From UBA1014 sp964344035 (GTDB lineage: Bacteria > SAR324 > NAC60-12), in the NCBI GenBank assembly GCA_964344035.1, contig CAYFLK010000010.1, forward strand, positions 15,805 through 79,804: a stretch of 64,000 nt of DNA, in the 5' to 3' direction. Below the pieces are notes generated by a model. The model ran no database searches. It was not told where the DNA came from and saw only the letters and a program-made list of their open reading frames with translations. Of the stretch, positions 19,141 to 28,078 are shown piece by piece (positions within the stretch are counted from its first letter, which is position 1; each line of letters begins with the position of its first letter). The position numbers were made by a program, and so were the translations under genes.

Positions 19141-20601
19141 TTATTGATTGGCAAGCAGTCTCAAAATGTTCTGTGGTAGGCCGTTGGCCTGGGCCAACTG
19201 CGCGGTAGCGGACTGGGTCATGATCTGGTTCCTGGTGAAATTCGCCAGTTCCATCGCCATGTCGGCATCCCTGATGGTCGATTCCGCGGAAGTCATATTT
19301 TCCGTCGCAATCCGCAGACTGGTCAGGTTGCTTTCCAGGGTATTCCGCTGAAAGGCGCCCAGACGTCCGCGGGTGGAAGCAACCTGGTTGATGGCTTCAT
19401 CGACGATCCGCAGGGCGTCATCCGCTCCCTGTAGAGTCCTTACATCCAAATCCGCCAGAGACTGGAACCCACTTTCGTTTTTTACGCTGCGAGCCAGTTG
19501 GCTGGAACTCATGTTGCCCATGGCCACCGAAACGGATTGATCCGGATTTGCTCCGACCTGAAATCGGAACCCTTCACGTATGCTCACCTTGCCCACCATG
19601 GTTCCTTCGGGCCTGTCAACTATGGCGACTTCCGGCGCGCCTTTCCAGCGTACCGTCAATCCTTCCGTAGTCGCGTTACCACGACGACCGGTCAGTTCCT
19701 GGCCATTACCGACCCCGGTTTCTCCATTGATCATCCCGCGAACGTCTTCGCCGTTGCTGATGATGCGCGGATTCCCGTTTCCGTCGCTCAACACTCCGGG
19801 AGTGGAACTGCGGAGCAGAAATGACTGGTCCGAACCATGCTGGTTGTGCGTGATGGAAATGACGCCGTCGCCACTGTCAGCGACAGTTACATCCAGGCCG
19901 TTTTTCTGCGCCACGTCGTTTAGTTTCTTGATGGCGCTTTCCACGGTATAGGTAGAATCCAGCTTGACCGTAGCGGTCTTGCCTCCTTCCTGGATGGTCA
20001 GCTCTTCACCCGCATCGATTTTATCCATCGTAAGGGCTGCTCCTTCGGAAAAATACGCCTGTTTTGCCTCACCGAAAATCACCACGTCGTAACCGTCCTG
20101 TCCGGAAGTCTTTGCGCCTCCTGAGACAGCGACAAACTCCAATCCGGCCCCGGTCGCGGTGGCGGATGAAGAGCCGCTGCCGTCGAGCAGTTTTTTGCGT
20201 CCAAACTGGGTGGTGGCGGCAACACGATCAATCGCTGAAAGGGCGTTTTCGACTTCCTGCTGGTTGGCTGTCAGCATATTTTCGTCGTTCGCCCCTTCGT
20301 TTGCCGATGCTACGGCCCGCTGACGGATTGCGATCAACTGATTGGCAACTTCGTTGAGCGCTCCTTCCGCGGTCTGCACCAGGGAAACAGCGACTTCGTT
20401 GTTGCTGATGGCCTGCTTCAATCCGGCATTCTGTGCACGCATGTTTTCCGCGATGACGAGATCAGCGGGACCATCCGCCGCGCGGTTGATGCGCAAACCC
20501 GAGGCCAGTTTTTCAAGCGACCGTGAAAGGTCCGTTGAGTTCTGCTGCAGGTTGCGGTGCGCAACCAGGGAATCAACGTTGCTGTTGATTTTGAGACCCA
20601 T
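19141..20601 (-). CDS. fliC: flagellin
   Basis: 486 residues. Typical filament subunit with N-terminal MGLKINSNVDSLVAHRNLQ, LASGLRINRAADGPADL, a variable middle (about 150-370), and a C-terminal helix TLESNLTSLRIATENMTSAE ending AQANGLPQNILRLLANQ. Secreted through the flagellar export gate without a cleaved signal. A strong ribosome site AAGGAG precedes the ATG. Located upstream of the divergent flagellin by 138 bases. No perfect sigma-28 or sigma-54 promoter was seen just upstream, unlike the third flagellin at 34637. Confidence 0.95.
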   Translation of the reverse strand: MGLKINSNVDSLVAHRNLQQNSTDLSRSLEKLASGLRINRAADGPADLVIAENMRAQNAGLKQAISNNEVAVSLVQTAEGALNEVANQLIAIRQRAVASANEGANDENMLTANQQEVENALSAIDRVAATTQFGRKKLLDGSGSSSATATGAGLEFVAVSGGAKTSGQDGYDVVIFGEAKQAYFSEGAALTMDKIDAGEELTIQEGGKTATVKLDSTYTVESAIKKLNDVAQKNGLDVTVADSGDGVISITHNQHGSDQSFLLRSSTPGVLSDGNGNPRIISNGEDVRGMINGETGVGNGQELTGRRGNATTEGLTVRWKGAPEVAIVDRPEGTMVGKVSIREGFRFQVGANPDQSVSVAMGNMSSSQLARSVKNESGFQSLADLDVRTLQGADDALRIVDEAINQVASTRGRLGAFQRNTLESNLTSLRIATENMTSAESTIRDADMAMELANFTRNQIMTQSATAQLAQANGLPQNILRLLANQ

Positions 20602-21151
20602 AATATTCTCCTTGATTTGGGTTCATTGAGAGTTTCCATACATGGAATTAAGCGCATTCCTTCAATGGAACGCATAAGTGACTGTGGACGGACGACTCCC
20701 GGTCGATCCAGTCCGATGGGGGAACATCGCACCTCTTGACGCGGTCCCTCCTTGGCCCCACGTGCCCCACAGTCCAACTGACGCACGTTAGAACTCGAGG
20801 ACGCCATCGGTTAAACCCGATTCAGCACCCTCCGGAACCGGCGTGGTCAGAGCTAATCCTTCCCGCTCTACCTGCGGTCAGCGGGTGATTGCGCAATTCA
20901 TCCATGAACATTCAACCTGCCGGTTCCCTGTTCCGAAATCCCGGGACCTCCGGAATTCCGAATTTGCCGAGGACCTACTTCCACACATGCCTGACCGGTT
21001 TCATGCGTTGCTGGCCCTATTATGTGAAAGTGAACTTCCTCGTTAAGTTGTCATAAAGAGCTATATTTTCTGACAAATCTAAATGTATTTTAGTCCGGGG
21101 CCGTTTATTCCGGCATCATGTCGGAGAGGCCCCTGACGATTTACACCAAGT
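20602..21151. other. intergenic interval upstream of the flagellin pair
   Basis: 550 bases. It must contain the flagellin promoter and leader (AAGGAG just before ATG 20601) but I could not identify a confident consensus. Weak open frames here have no recognisable coding character. Confidence 0.5.
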
Positions 21152-21577
21152 TCAGCATTCCTGGATTTTCAGAAGCCGACGCAATGCTGCTTCTGCTTTT
21201 TTCATTTTCCTTTTTTCGTGAGATCTGAGTGTTTGTTCCCAATCCCTGCGATTATTGTCGTCTTTTTCCGCTGAACCGGTTTCTTCATCCATTCGCATTT
21301 CCGCCGACTGGCGGATTTGCTCCAGGTTGTGTTCCAGGCATATCCGCCCCATCCAGCGTGGTGGTTCCATTTCAAACCGGCGTCCACGTCCTAAAGCTGA
21401 TGTGGCGGCAGCATCATCGAGCACACTTAACGCATCAAGAAATTCTGTTTCCCCTGGCACTTTCTGGGCCTCCACAAGCGGGACCACATCGCGACGTGCC
21501 AGGTTCCGCATCCGGTTAAGCATTGAGTGACCGTTGCCGCGGGACAACCTTAAAACCTGCGCAGTGTAATGATCCAT
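21152..21577 (-). CDS. hypothetical charged protein upstream of flagellin genes
   Basis: 141 residues from ATG 21577, which has AGGA seven bases upstream; a TTG two codons earlier is possible. It is rich in Arg, Glu and Met, with predicted helices and a highly charged C-terminus (KRKMKKAEAALRRLLK). No signal peptide or membrane helix. It is co-directional with the flagellins some 550 bases away. I do not recognise a family; a flagellar accessory role would be guesswork. Confidence 0.5.
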   Translation of the reverse strand: MDHYTAQVLRLSRGNGHSMLNRMRNLARRDVVPLVEAQKVPGETEFLDALSVLDDAAATSALGRGRRFEMEPPRWMGRICLEHNLEQIRQSAEMRMDEETGSAEKDDNNRRDWEQTLRSHEKRKMKKAEAALRRLLKIQEC

Positions 21578-22008
21578 CAGCAAATCCTGATTGAGTTATG
21601 GGTTCATCAGCTTCGACTGCTTGCGACAATCAGAAGCAGGACCTGTTTTGGTTCTGTGGGAAGCTCATTCGGCATCACATTCTGCAACCACAAAACCGAT
21701 TTCATGTGTGGGCTGATAATTTACCAAGCCCAATTGCAGCTATCTTTAATGAACTTACAATAAGTCCGAAAATAACTTTAAGTCATAACCGTTAAGTATA
21801 TCACTGGCTTGTACGGGGAGCTGAATCCTGCATTTTCAGTCAGTTATAGATTTGATTTAATACCGATTTCACGGAATCCACTGTTTTACAAATACATAAT
21901 CCCTTCCCCCGTTTGGTTAACAAAACTGAGATTTCAGCCTGCAAGTCCCCCCGCAGGCACGGATACAACCGTTACCAGCGGGGAGACAGCAAGGAGCAAC
22001 CCTTGAGT
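21578..22008. other. intergenic interval with no supported gene
   Basis: 431 bases, AT-rich at its centre. A 65-codon plus-strand frame (21598-21795) exists but lacks a ribosome site or family resemblance and is not called. Confidence 0.5.
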
Positions 22009-23160
22009 TCAGCAAACAACCAGGTTCAAGTTGTGTCTGGACAGTCTTTCACATCCGTTTTCTGTGACCAGTACGGTGTGGCCGAAGCACATGGCTTGAG
22101 CAGTATCACTGTCCATCAAAATCATATGGAGGAAGAACACCATTCCGGTTTCGGCCTCCACCGGGTTGCCATGATAAAACATGGGCCAATCCATCCAGTT
22201 CGGAGAAAATGTCGCCCCCAGGCTGTAGCCGGTTGCATTAAGCCTGTGCGCACGCATGCCCGCGGCGTCACATGTACTGGCATAGGCATCGAACACACTG
22301 CCGATGGGTTTCCCGGATCGCAGAGCCAGCTCACAGGCATCCATGGCCGCAAGACATACCACGTGCATTTTCCGCTGCTGTTCCGTTGCCCGTCCGACAG
22401 GGATGGTGCGCATCATCGCCGCGTGATAGTGCCGGTACACGCCCGCCCATTCCAGAGTTATCTGGTCTTCCGGACTCAATTTCCTGCGTCCAGAATAGTA
22501 ACGGCAAAGCAAAGCATTTTCTCCGGATCCGATAATAAACTCGTTGCCGGGATAATCCCCTCCTCCCCGAAACACCGCCCCCTGCATGGCGGCGAGAAGT
22601 TCTCCCTCGTCCATGCCCGGGCCTATCAGCCGGTGCGCTTCATCGAGTGCAGCGTCCGCAAGTTCCGCCGCATGTCTAACATATTCGAGTTCCACCGGGC
22701 TCTTTATCACCCGCAGTTTGTTGACCAAAACAGAGGCATCGGTCAATACGCAGAACCCATCCAGCGCGGCGTCCAGCATCTTTCCGTTTTTGGCAGTCAG
22801 GCCATAGGAATCGTATTCCACCCCAAGTGTTTTGCCGGACAACCCCATTTCACGCAGTATTTCTTTCAGCTCCAAGGCAGGGTTCGCGTCAGGAGCATCG
22901 ATCCAGATGCGGATGTCTTCGATGCATGAAGTCTGCTGCGCCTGTCGCAGGTCGGGTGAACGGGTGAGCAACGTCATCCGTCCATCTCCGCGCAATGCCA
23001 GGCATTGAAAAAACACGTAGCCGAAAGTGTCGTAACCCGTCAGGTAATACATGCTTTCCTGCCGGAAAAGCAGCATCCCGTCCAGGGCTTCTTGGCTCAT
23101 CCGCGTGAGCAGCCGATCCAGACGAGAACGAAGTTCCCCACCCTCAAAATGCAAAGGCAT
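22009..23160 (-). CDS. M24 (creatinase/aminopeptidase P fold) family protein with altered metal site
   Basis: 383 residues. The N-terminal creatinase-like domain (about 1-150, MYYLTGYDTFGYVFFQCLAL) and C-terminal pita-bread domain are recognisable (NEFIIGSGENALLCRYYSGR). The normal metal-binding D-x-G-...-D-x-T-R-T segment reads EWAGVYRHYHAAMMRTI here: the first Asp is Glu and the second is lost. The later HxxG-like region is also altered (NATGYSLGATFSPNW). Relatives include creatinase, ectoine hydrolase and DMSP-lyase DddP types, some of which work without the dinuclear metal site. A classical Xaa-Pro aminopeptidase is therefore unlikely; substrate unknown. Confidence 0.75.
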   Translation of the reverse strand: MPLHFEGGELRSRLDRLLTRMSQEALDGMLLFRQESMYYLTGYDTFGYVFFQCLALRGDGRMTLLTRSPDLRQAQQTSCIEDIRIWIDAPDANPALELKEILREMGLSGKTLGVEYDSYGLTAKNGKMLDAALDGFCVLTDASVLVNKLRVIKSPVELEYVRHAAELADAALDEAHRLIGPGMDEGELLAAMQGAVFRGGGDYPGNEFIIGSGENALLCRYYSGRRKLSPEDQITLEWAGVYRHYHAAMMRTIPVGRATEQQRKMHVVCLAAMDACELALRSGKPIGSVFDAYASTCDAAGMRAHRLNATGYSLGATFSPNWMDWPMFYHGNPVEAETGMVFFLHMILMDSDTAQAMCFGHTVLVTENGCERLSRHNLNLVVC

Positions 23161-24258
23161 ATGTTTCCACTTTCATGAGATATACCCCTATTTAGTTTGT
23201 ATAATATTCAATTCTCCCGGCCCAAAAACACATTGTTCGGCCTTGGATATTTTTGTTGAAAACCACGGGTTTTGTTACCCTAACTTCATAAATACAATCC
23301 AAGCATCATAACGTGTCATTTGAACGTCGGGCTACGACCTATCGGCCTAACCCGACCTACCCTCCAAACAGTAGGTCGGGTTAGTGAAGCGTAACCCGAC
23401 ATGACAGTTACCCGACAACTGGTGGAGTTGTGTCAGGCTTAAACCACACTAATTTCGAAAGGAATACTCCTAGAATGGAAAATAATATTTTTCTTCCAAT
23501 TCGGCGTGGAGAATCCATTCCAGTTGACGAAACGTCAACGTTAAAGAGCGGATTATTCCATGGATGAATCCATGATTACCCTGTTTCACATAAAGCAATT
23601 CCAGAACAAGTATGAGGACTACTGTCCAAACATAACCGGATCAAGATTTCCGGACATAACAAGGATGTACAGTCCGGGCAGAAACAGGACCCGGCATGCA
23701 CTTCCCCCGAACAATACAAGCCGGGAATACGGTTTGATGCCGGACTTTACCGAACGATCCGCAAAACACGGTGGTATCATCACCCTGATCAGGATGAACG
23801 GACAGAGAAGTGTACCTGTATCACAACTCGCAAAACCTTAGCGGAAATGCCACCAGGAGAAAACTCCACGGAAACATATCCGGAACAAGATCTCCCTGTG
23901 TACAGTATTCCACCCGGGAAAAAGCCGTGATCTGATTCAAATGTCTAAGAACAACGGAGCGTATCCACTCCGAATTTTATAAAACGGTCCTTGAGCGTTT
24001 CAATTAAGATGCGCCCTTTACTTTCAAAGAGAAAAGAAACCTCCCCATTCCGAGATCCCTAGCATCATCCAGGCATATGGCAGTGAAGCATGCCAAATCC
24101 GTCCACCCGGAAGGATGCCTCAAGGCAAAGGGAATCCATCTTTTCTTTTCCTGTAAATTAATTGTAAAAGAACTAAAACCCGCAAATTTCTAATGTTTAA
24201 ACTGCATAAAGATTTGTGTGCATTTGCCGGGTTCCCAGCATGGACCCGCAAATTATTT
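23161..24258. other. gene-poor interval of about 1.1 kb
   Basis: No confident gene. It carries the REP-like palindrome at 23347-23400. A 93-codon plus-strand frame (23560-23841) has biased composition (many Arg, Asn, Pro) without a recognised domain and may be a decayed gene. The part from 23842 to 24258 is AT-rich with no structure I can name. Confidence 0.5.
23347..23400. repeat. REP-like palindromic repeat
   Basis: CTAACCCGACCTAC (23347-23360) and GTAGGTCGGGTTAG (23371-23384) are exact inverted copies around a 10-base spacer. The right arm forms a second hairpin with TAACCCGAC (23392-23400). The unit GTAGGTCGGGTTAG...CGTAACCCGAC resembles a widespread bacterial intergenic palindrome of the kind linked to REP-associated (RAYT) transposases. 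No transposase is present in the window. Confidence 0.75.
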
Positions 24259-24776
24259 TCACTCCCCGCTGGTCACATTATATATTTTGAAACCACGTGA
24301 CAGGTAATTCCGCAGCGCATGCGGGTGGTCGAGGCTGCAGGTGTGCACCCAAACCCGCTTGGCATCCATATCCCATGCTTTCTCAATCGCGGAGGTCAGC
24401 AGAGGGTCACCGAGTTTCCTGCCCAGGAACAGTTCTAACAATCCCAGGTATTTCAGTTCTACGTCATCTGCCTGACGGTCCAGTTCAAAGTAACCCGCGG
24501 GAGTTCCTTGCTGCAGCAGCATCCAGGTTTGCTGATCCTCACGCTCAAGGTATTCCCGCCAATGCAAATCAGTCCAATCGAGACGATCGGACCATTGGTA
24601 GTTTCGTCCGGCTTGACGGTAAAAAACCGGTTCAGCTCAGGAAACGGGATTTCGGCCCTGACAACACCGGCATTTCCCGGTAACGGCAGGGGTTTGAGTT
24701 CATCCCTGGCGAACATTTCCAAATACCAGACTTTTGTTCCCGAGGTTTCATTTTGTGCCATTTCCGTCCAGTCCAT
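24259..24776 (-). pseudogene. GNAT-family acetyltransferase, frameshifted in a homopolymer
   Basis: Two overlapping frames encode successive halves of one protein. The first (24776 to about 24627) gives VWYLEMFARDEL...FPELNRFF. The second (to 24259) gives QWSDRLDWTDLHW, then the acetyl-CoA-binding half with LELFLGRKLGDPLLTSAIEK and a typical GNAT end. The break is at a run of six T on the coding strand (24621-24626). Seven T would restore a continuous frame reading FFYRQAGRNYQW. Either the gene is newly inactivated or one base was lost in sequencing. Restored length is about 170 residues. Small-molecule N-acetyltransferase; substrate unknown. Confidence 0.8.
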
Positions 24777-25012
24777 TTCAATTTGCGCTGCAACAAGAAT
24801 CGATAAAATCCAATCCAGTCCCTGATTCCTTTGGTTATGTGAAAATTAACGGAATACCAGATAAAGCAACGGGATGATTTTACACTTCCCCACCCTCCCA
24901 GGCTTTTTTCAGTTAGGGTGAACCAAGCAGTATGATAAACATCTTCCGCAGTCAGCGCAAACATGGACATGCGCAAAAATAATGCGTTTTACTGATTGTC
25001 AAAGAACTATAA

Positions 25013-25657
25013 TCAGAAGGGCTCCCTACCCTTCGGTTTATTAGATTTTTTCGTCCGATCACGGTGATACCACCACAGGTACCAGCAACCGACGGTGCGC
25101 CAGGGTCTCCATCTCCCGGCTATTCTTTCAGCTGCTTGCCTCCATTCCGACTCCGGAAGCATATACAGTTTTCGGAAAGCGGATGCAATCGCCGCATCTC
25201 CCAAAGGCAGCACGTCCGGACGATTGAGGGCAAAAATCAAATACATTTCCGCGGTCCAGCGCCCTATTCCCGGAATCTTGGATAGACTGGCGATCAGGTC
25301 CTCGTCATTCTGCTCCTGCAACCGGTTAAAATCCAACTCTCCGGAAGCAACTGATTCAGCCAGCGCTTTCACATAACGAACCTTGGCACGGGAGAACCCT
25401 GCCCCAAACAAAGACTCATCGCTCAATTCCAAGACCTTTAGGGCGGTGGGCATTTTCCCGTGAAAAAGTCCACGGAAACGCTCTCGCAGAACTATAGCCA
25501 CACGGTTTGACAGCTGCTGCCCGATTATCGAGTCGGCCAGAGTGACAAAACCTCCTTCTCCTGGAGTTAGGGTGCAGGGTCCGGCCCTGACGACCACGCC
25601 AGCCATTTTCTCATCAACCTGTTTCAGCAATGCCTCGGCTTCAGTCCATCGGGTCAT
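25013..25657 (-). CDS. DNA-3-methyladenine glycosylase, AlkA/HhH-GPD type
   Basis: 214 residues. Base-excision repair glycosylase acting on alkylated bases. The helix-hairpin-helix is LSKIPGIGRWTAEMYLIF, followed by the catalytic aspartate in LPLGDAAI. The N-terminal SIIGQQLSNRVA and the IQNGF-like segment LFGAGFSRAKVRYV are as in AlkA-type enzymes. There is no iron-sulfur loop (no C-terminal Cys cluster), excluding EndoIII/MutY. Stands alone between the GNAT remnant and phzF. Confidence 0.9.
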   Translation of the reverse strand: MTRWTEAEALLKQVDEKMAGVVVRAGPCTLTPGEGGFVTLADSIIGQQLSNRVAIVLRERFRGLFHGKMPTALKVLELSDESLFGAGFSRAKVRYVKALAESVASGELDFNRLQEQNDEDLIASLSKIPGIGRWTAEMYLIFALNRPDVLPLGDAAIASAFRKLYMLPESEWRQAAERIAGRWRPWRTVGCWYLWWYHRDRTKKSNKPKGREPF

Positions 25658-25850
25658 CCTAGTTTCCGTTCAGTTTCCCTACCAATGAGACTGTTTCCCA
25701 GTCCTCTATTTCCGGGAAATCATCATCCGGAAACAACAAAGGAGGGTTGAAAAGGCGATCATCATCGCTCTTCCTTCCCTCCTTCTGCCAGGGACGGATC
25801 GGGTTGATCTATGAGTACATCGCGCATCAGCCGCGCCGATGTACTGTTTG

Positions 25851-26633
25851 TCAAAGATACAGCGTTCCTATCATATAGAGCACGCATTGTCCGGCGATGC
25901 TCACCCGATCGCCGCGGAATTCACAAAACAACTCACCTCCACGACGCGAGAGTTGACGCGCGTGCAAGCTGTCACGCTGCAGATGTTCGGCCCAGAAAGG
26001 GACCAGTACGCTGTGCGCGGACCCGGTCACCGGGTCTTCGGATATACCCGCGCGCGGGGCGAAAAATCGCGAAACGAAGTCGCAACTTTCTCCTTGTGCG
26101 GTGACAATCACTCCACGGGCATCAAATTCCGATAAGCGTTGCATATCCGGATCGATGTCCCTCACTTGCTGTTCGTTCGAGTAAACCGCCATCCAGTCAA
26201 AACGTGAAGCATAAACACTTTCAGCGTTCTTCCCCAAGGCTCGTGAAACCTTTTCCTTGTCCTCAATCGGATTGCTTCCCAGCGCGGGAAAATCCATTTC
26301 CAGCAGACTGTCCCGCCGTTTCACAGTCAGCTTTCCGCTGCGTGTTTCAAACACGACCCTGTCATTTTGGTGCAGTTCATGTTCAAACAGCACGTATGCC
26401 GAAGCCAAGGTCGCGTGCCCGCAGAGATCCACCTCCATGCGCGGTGTAAACCAGCGCAACCGGAAACCTCCGTTTTCGGGCATAAAAAAGGCGGTTTCGG
26501 AAAGGTTGTTTTCTTCCGCAACCGCTTGCATCACCTCATCTGGCAGCCAGGATTCGAGCGGACAAACCGCAGCGGGATTGCCCGCAAACTGTTTGTCGGT
26601 GAAGGCATCGACCTGGTATATTTTCAGTTTCAC
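25851..26633 (-). CDS. PhzF-family isomerase-like protein
   Basis: 260 residues with the two-lobed diaminopimelate-epimerase fold. The N-terminal IYQVDAFTDKQFAGNPAAVC, the catalytic-glutamate region NNLSETAFF, RWFTPRMEVDLCGHATLA and EDPVTGSAH define PhzF. Most homologues are not in phenazine pathways, and no other phz genes are here, so the substrate is unknown. The start is GTG 26633, placed one base after the stop of the upstream outer-membrane protein gene, so it is probably translated by coupling as the last gene of a three-gene operon. Confidence 0.88.
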   Translation of the reverse strand: MKLKIYQVDAFTDKQFAGNPAAVCPLESWLPDEVMQAVAEENNLSETAFFMPENGGFRLRWFTPRMEVDLCGHATLASAYVLFEHELHQNDRVVFETRSGKLTVKRRDSLLEMDFPALGSNPIEDKEKVSRALGKNAESVYASRFDWMAVYSNEQQVRDIDPDMQRLSEFDARGVIVTAQGESCDFVSRFFAPRAGISEDPVTGSAHSVLVPFWAEHLQRDSLHARQLSRRGGELFCEFRGDRVSIAGQCVLYMIGTLYL

Positions 26634-26634
26634 A

Positions 26635-27345
26635 TTAGAAGTTCATACCAAGGGCAAAGGTAAAATATGCCGCAGACAGGTTCGCGGTTTTACTGTATTT
26701 TTCTTCCTCCAGAGCAATATCACCGGAAGTGACACTGGAATTATTTGTAGTTATAGTTGCTTTAGCCTGGGTCACTTCTTCGTTGACCAATCCCCCAGTC
26801 CAGTCAAATCCCCATGATATGCCGTTCCCATAGATCCAGTTCCATCCAAAACCAAACAGCGGGGCCAGTACGGGGTCACGGACAACCACCATTGTCAATG
26901 AAGTGTTTGCGTAGGAATTGTTGCCAATCGTCCGGGTCCTCGAGTCAAAATACAGGGTTTCTCTGAGCTCCCCTTCCTGGTAACCACCGAAAGAAAGGAA
27001 AAAACCGCTGGAATCAAAAGGACTGATCCTTAACTGACCGGTCAGCACCCTTGACTGACTGTAAGTACGCCCATACAAACCCTCCGGCACCATTTCGGTA
27101 CTCAACAACCTTGATGTAACCGCCGTCGAATTGTCGATGTCGGCGGTACTAGTGTCAACGTTTGACAACGACGTAAATCCGAAAAAGATCTGTTTATTGA
27201 AGTGATACCCGATCAATCCCCCGGGCATCAAAAGCTGAAGCTGCAATGACTGATCTTCACGAAAAGATGCTTCCTCAGCATTCAATGGCTGGGCAACAGA
27301 GATTATCATGGTGGCCAAAAGCAGACCTAAATTGATTTTTTTCAT
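26635..27345 (-). CDS. probable outer-membrane beta-barrel protein
   Basis: 236 residues from ATG 27345, which has AGGAGG in front of it; the longer frame to 27393 overlaps the FecR gene. Signal peptide: MKKINLGLLLATMIISVAQP, cleaved near LNAEE. The rest alternates short amphipathic strands with polar turns and ends in FTFALGMNF, a C-terminal Phe typical of barrel proteins. It has no recognised specific family. The partner upstream is a FecR-domain protein, suggesting an envelope function for the pair. Confidence 0.65.
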   Translation of the reverse strand: MKKINLGLLLATMIISVAQPLNAEEASFREDQSLQLQLLMPGGLIGYHFNKQIFFGFTSLSNVDTSTADIDNSTAVTSRLLSTEMVPEGLYGRTYSQSRVLTGQLRISPFDSSGFFLSFGGYQEGELRETLYFDSRTRTIGNNSYANTSLTMVVVRDPVLAPLFGFGWNWIYGNGISWGFDWTGGLVNEEVTQAKATITTNNSSVTSGDIALEEEKYSKTANLSAAYFTFALGMNF

Positions 27346-27358
27346 TCCATCCTCCTGA

Positions 27359-28078
27359 TTACTGCTCACTTTCCATCTTTCTATCACGTTCACGGTTAAA
27401 CCGGACCCAGTCGCTTTGCAGCACTAAATCCGGAATTTCATCCCTTTCCGGTGGTTTTCCCCTGGTGATGGACAACTGCATGCCGGGTTTGACCAACAAC
27501 AGCCATTCCTCACGGCTGATCTCACGCGGCGGTTCTATTTCACGCGGTCCCTCGATTTCTTTGGGACCGCTACGTAATTCCGGTGGAGAAACCTCCACAC
27601 TTCCGCGTATAACCGCAATTCGTGATTTCGCCGGCTCCTTCCGATGTTCAACATCCAGCTGCGTCCCGCGCACTGCCACCTGGGCCGCCGGAGTGCGGAT
27701 GGAGAATCGGTGCAAGGCATCTGCTTTGCGCAATACGCTGGCCCAAATCCTCCCCGATGAAAGAGAAACACGGACATCTCCCTGTTCATCTCTTCCCTCC
27801 GGCCTAATCACCAACAGACTCGAGTCCTCAGCCAGGCGAATAAATCGATGTCCCGGGAACCGCAGTTCCAGGCGTCCACCCAGACCTGTGCGCAGTCTGC
27901 CCCCCTCCCGGAGCTGATCTTCCTTGCTCATAGGGACCCAGCGTTTCAGCGCCGTGTCAAACCTTTCCGCCGGAAGCCTGAAAATTCCAAGGGTCAACTC
28001 CTGGGGATGACCGCGTGCATGCATGAGAACCAGCGGCCCCAGCAAACAAATCAAACCCCGGCTTAATCGATTGCCCAT
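27359..28078 (-). CDS. FecR-domain exported protein
   Basis: 239 residues. The N-terminal hydrophobic stretch (LSRGLICLLGPLVLMHARG) is a signal peptide or anchor. Residues 50-165 match the FecR domain: L..GGRLRTGLGGRLELRF, then VSLSSGRIWASVL and FSIRTPAAQVAVRGTQLDV. The C-terminal part contains Pro/Glu repeats (PREIEPPREI). Without an adjacent ECF sigma factor it is not a classic FecIR signalling pair; stand-alone FecR proteins are commonly periplasmic. The next gene (outer-membrane protein) starts 13 bases later. Confidence 0.8.
   Translation of the reverse strand: MGNRLSRGLICLLGPLVLMHARGHPQELTLGIFRLPAERFDTALKRWVPMSKEDQLREGGRLRTGLGGRLELRFPGHRFIRLAEDSSLLVIRPEGRDEQGDVRVSLSSGRIWASVLRKADALHRFSIRTPAAQVAVRGTQLDVEHRKEPAKSRIAVIRGSVEVSPPELRSGPKEIEGPREIEPPREISREEWLLLVKPGMQLSITRGKPPERDEIPDLVLQSDWVRFNRERDRKMESEQ

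Noticed and set aside
21598..21795. 65-codon plus-strand frame upstream of the hypothetical gene
   Set aside because: No ribosome site and no similarity that I recognise.
21913..22929. Long plus-strand open frame of 338 codons
   Set aside because: It is antisense to the M24-family gene, which has clear domain motifs; the plus-strand translation has no family resemblance.
23560..23841. 93-codon plus-strand frame
   Set aside because: Skewed composition, no ribosome site and no recognisable domain; possibly a decayed gene but not callable.
24632..24976. 114-codon minus-strand frame
   Set aside because: Overlaps the first half of the GNAT gene in another frame and has no domain.
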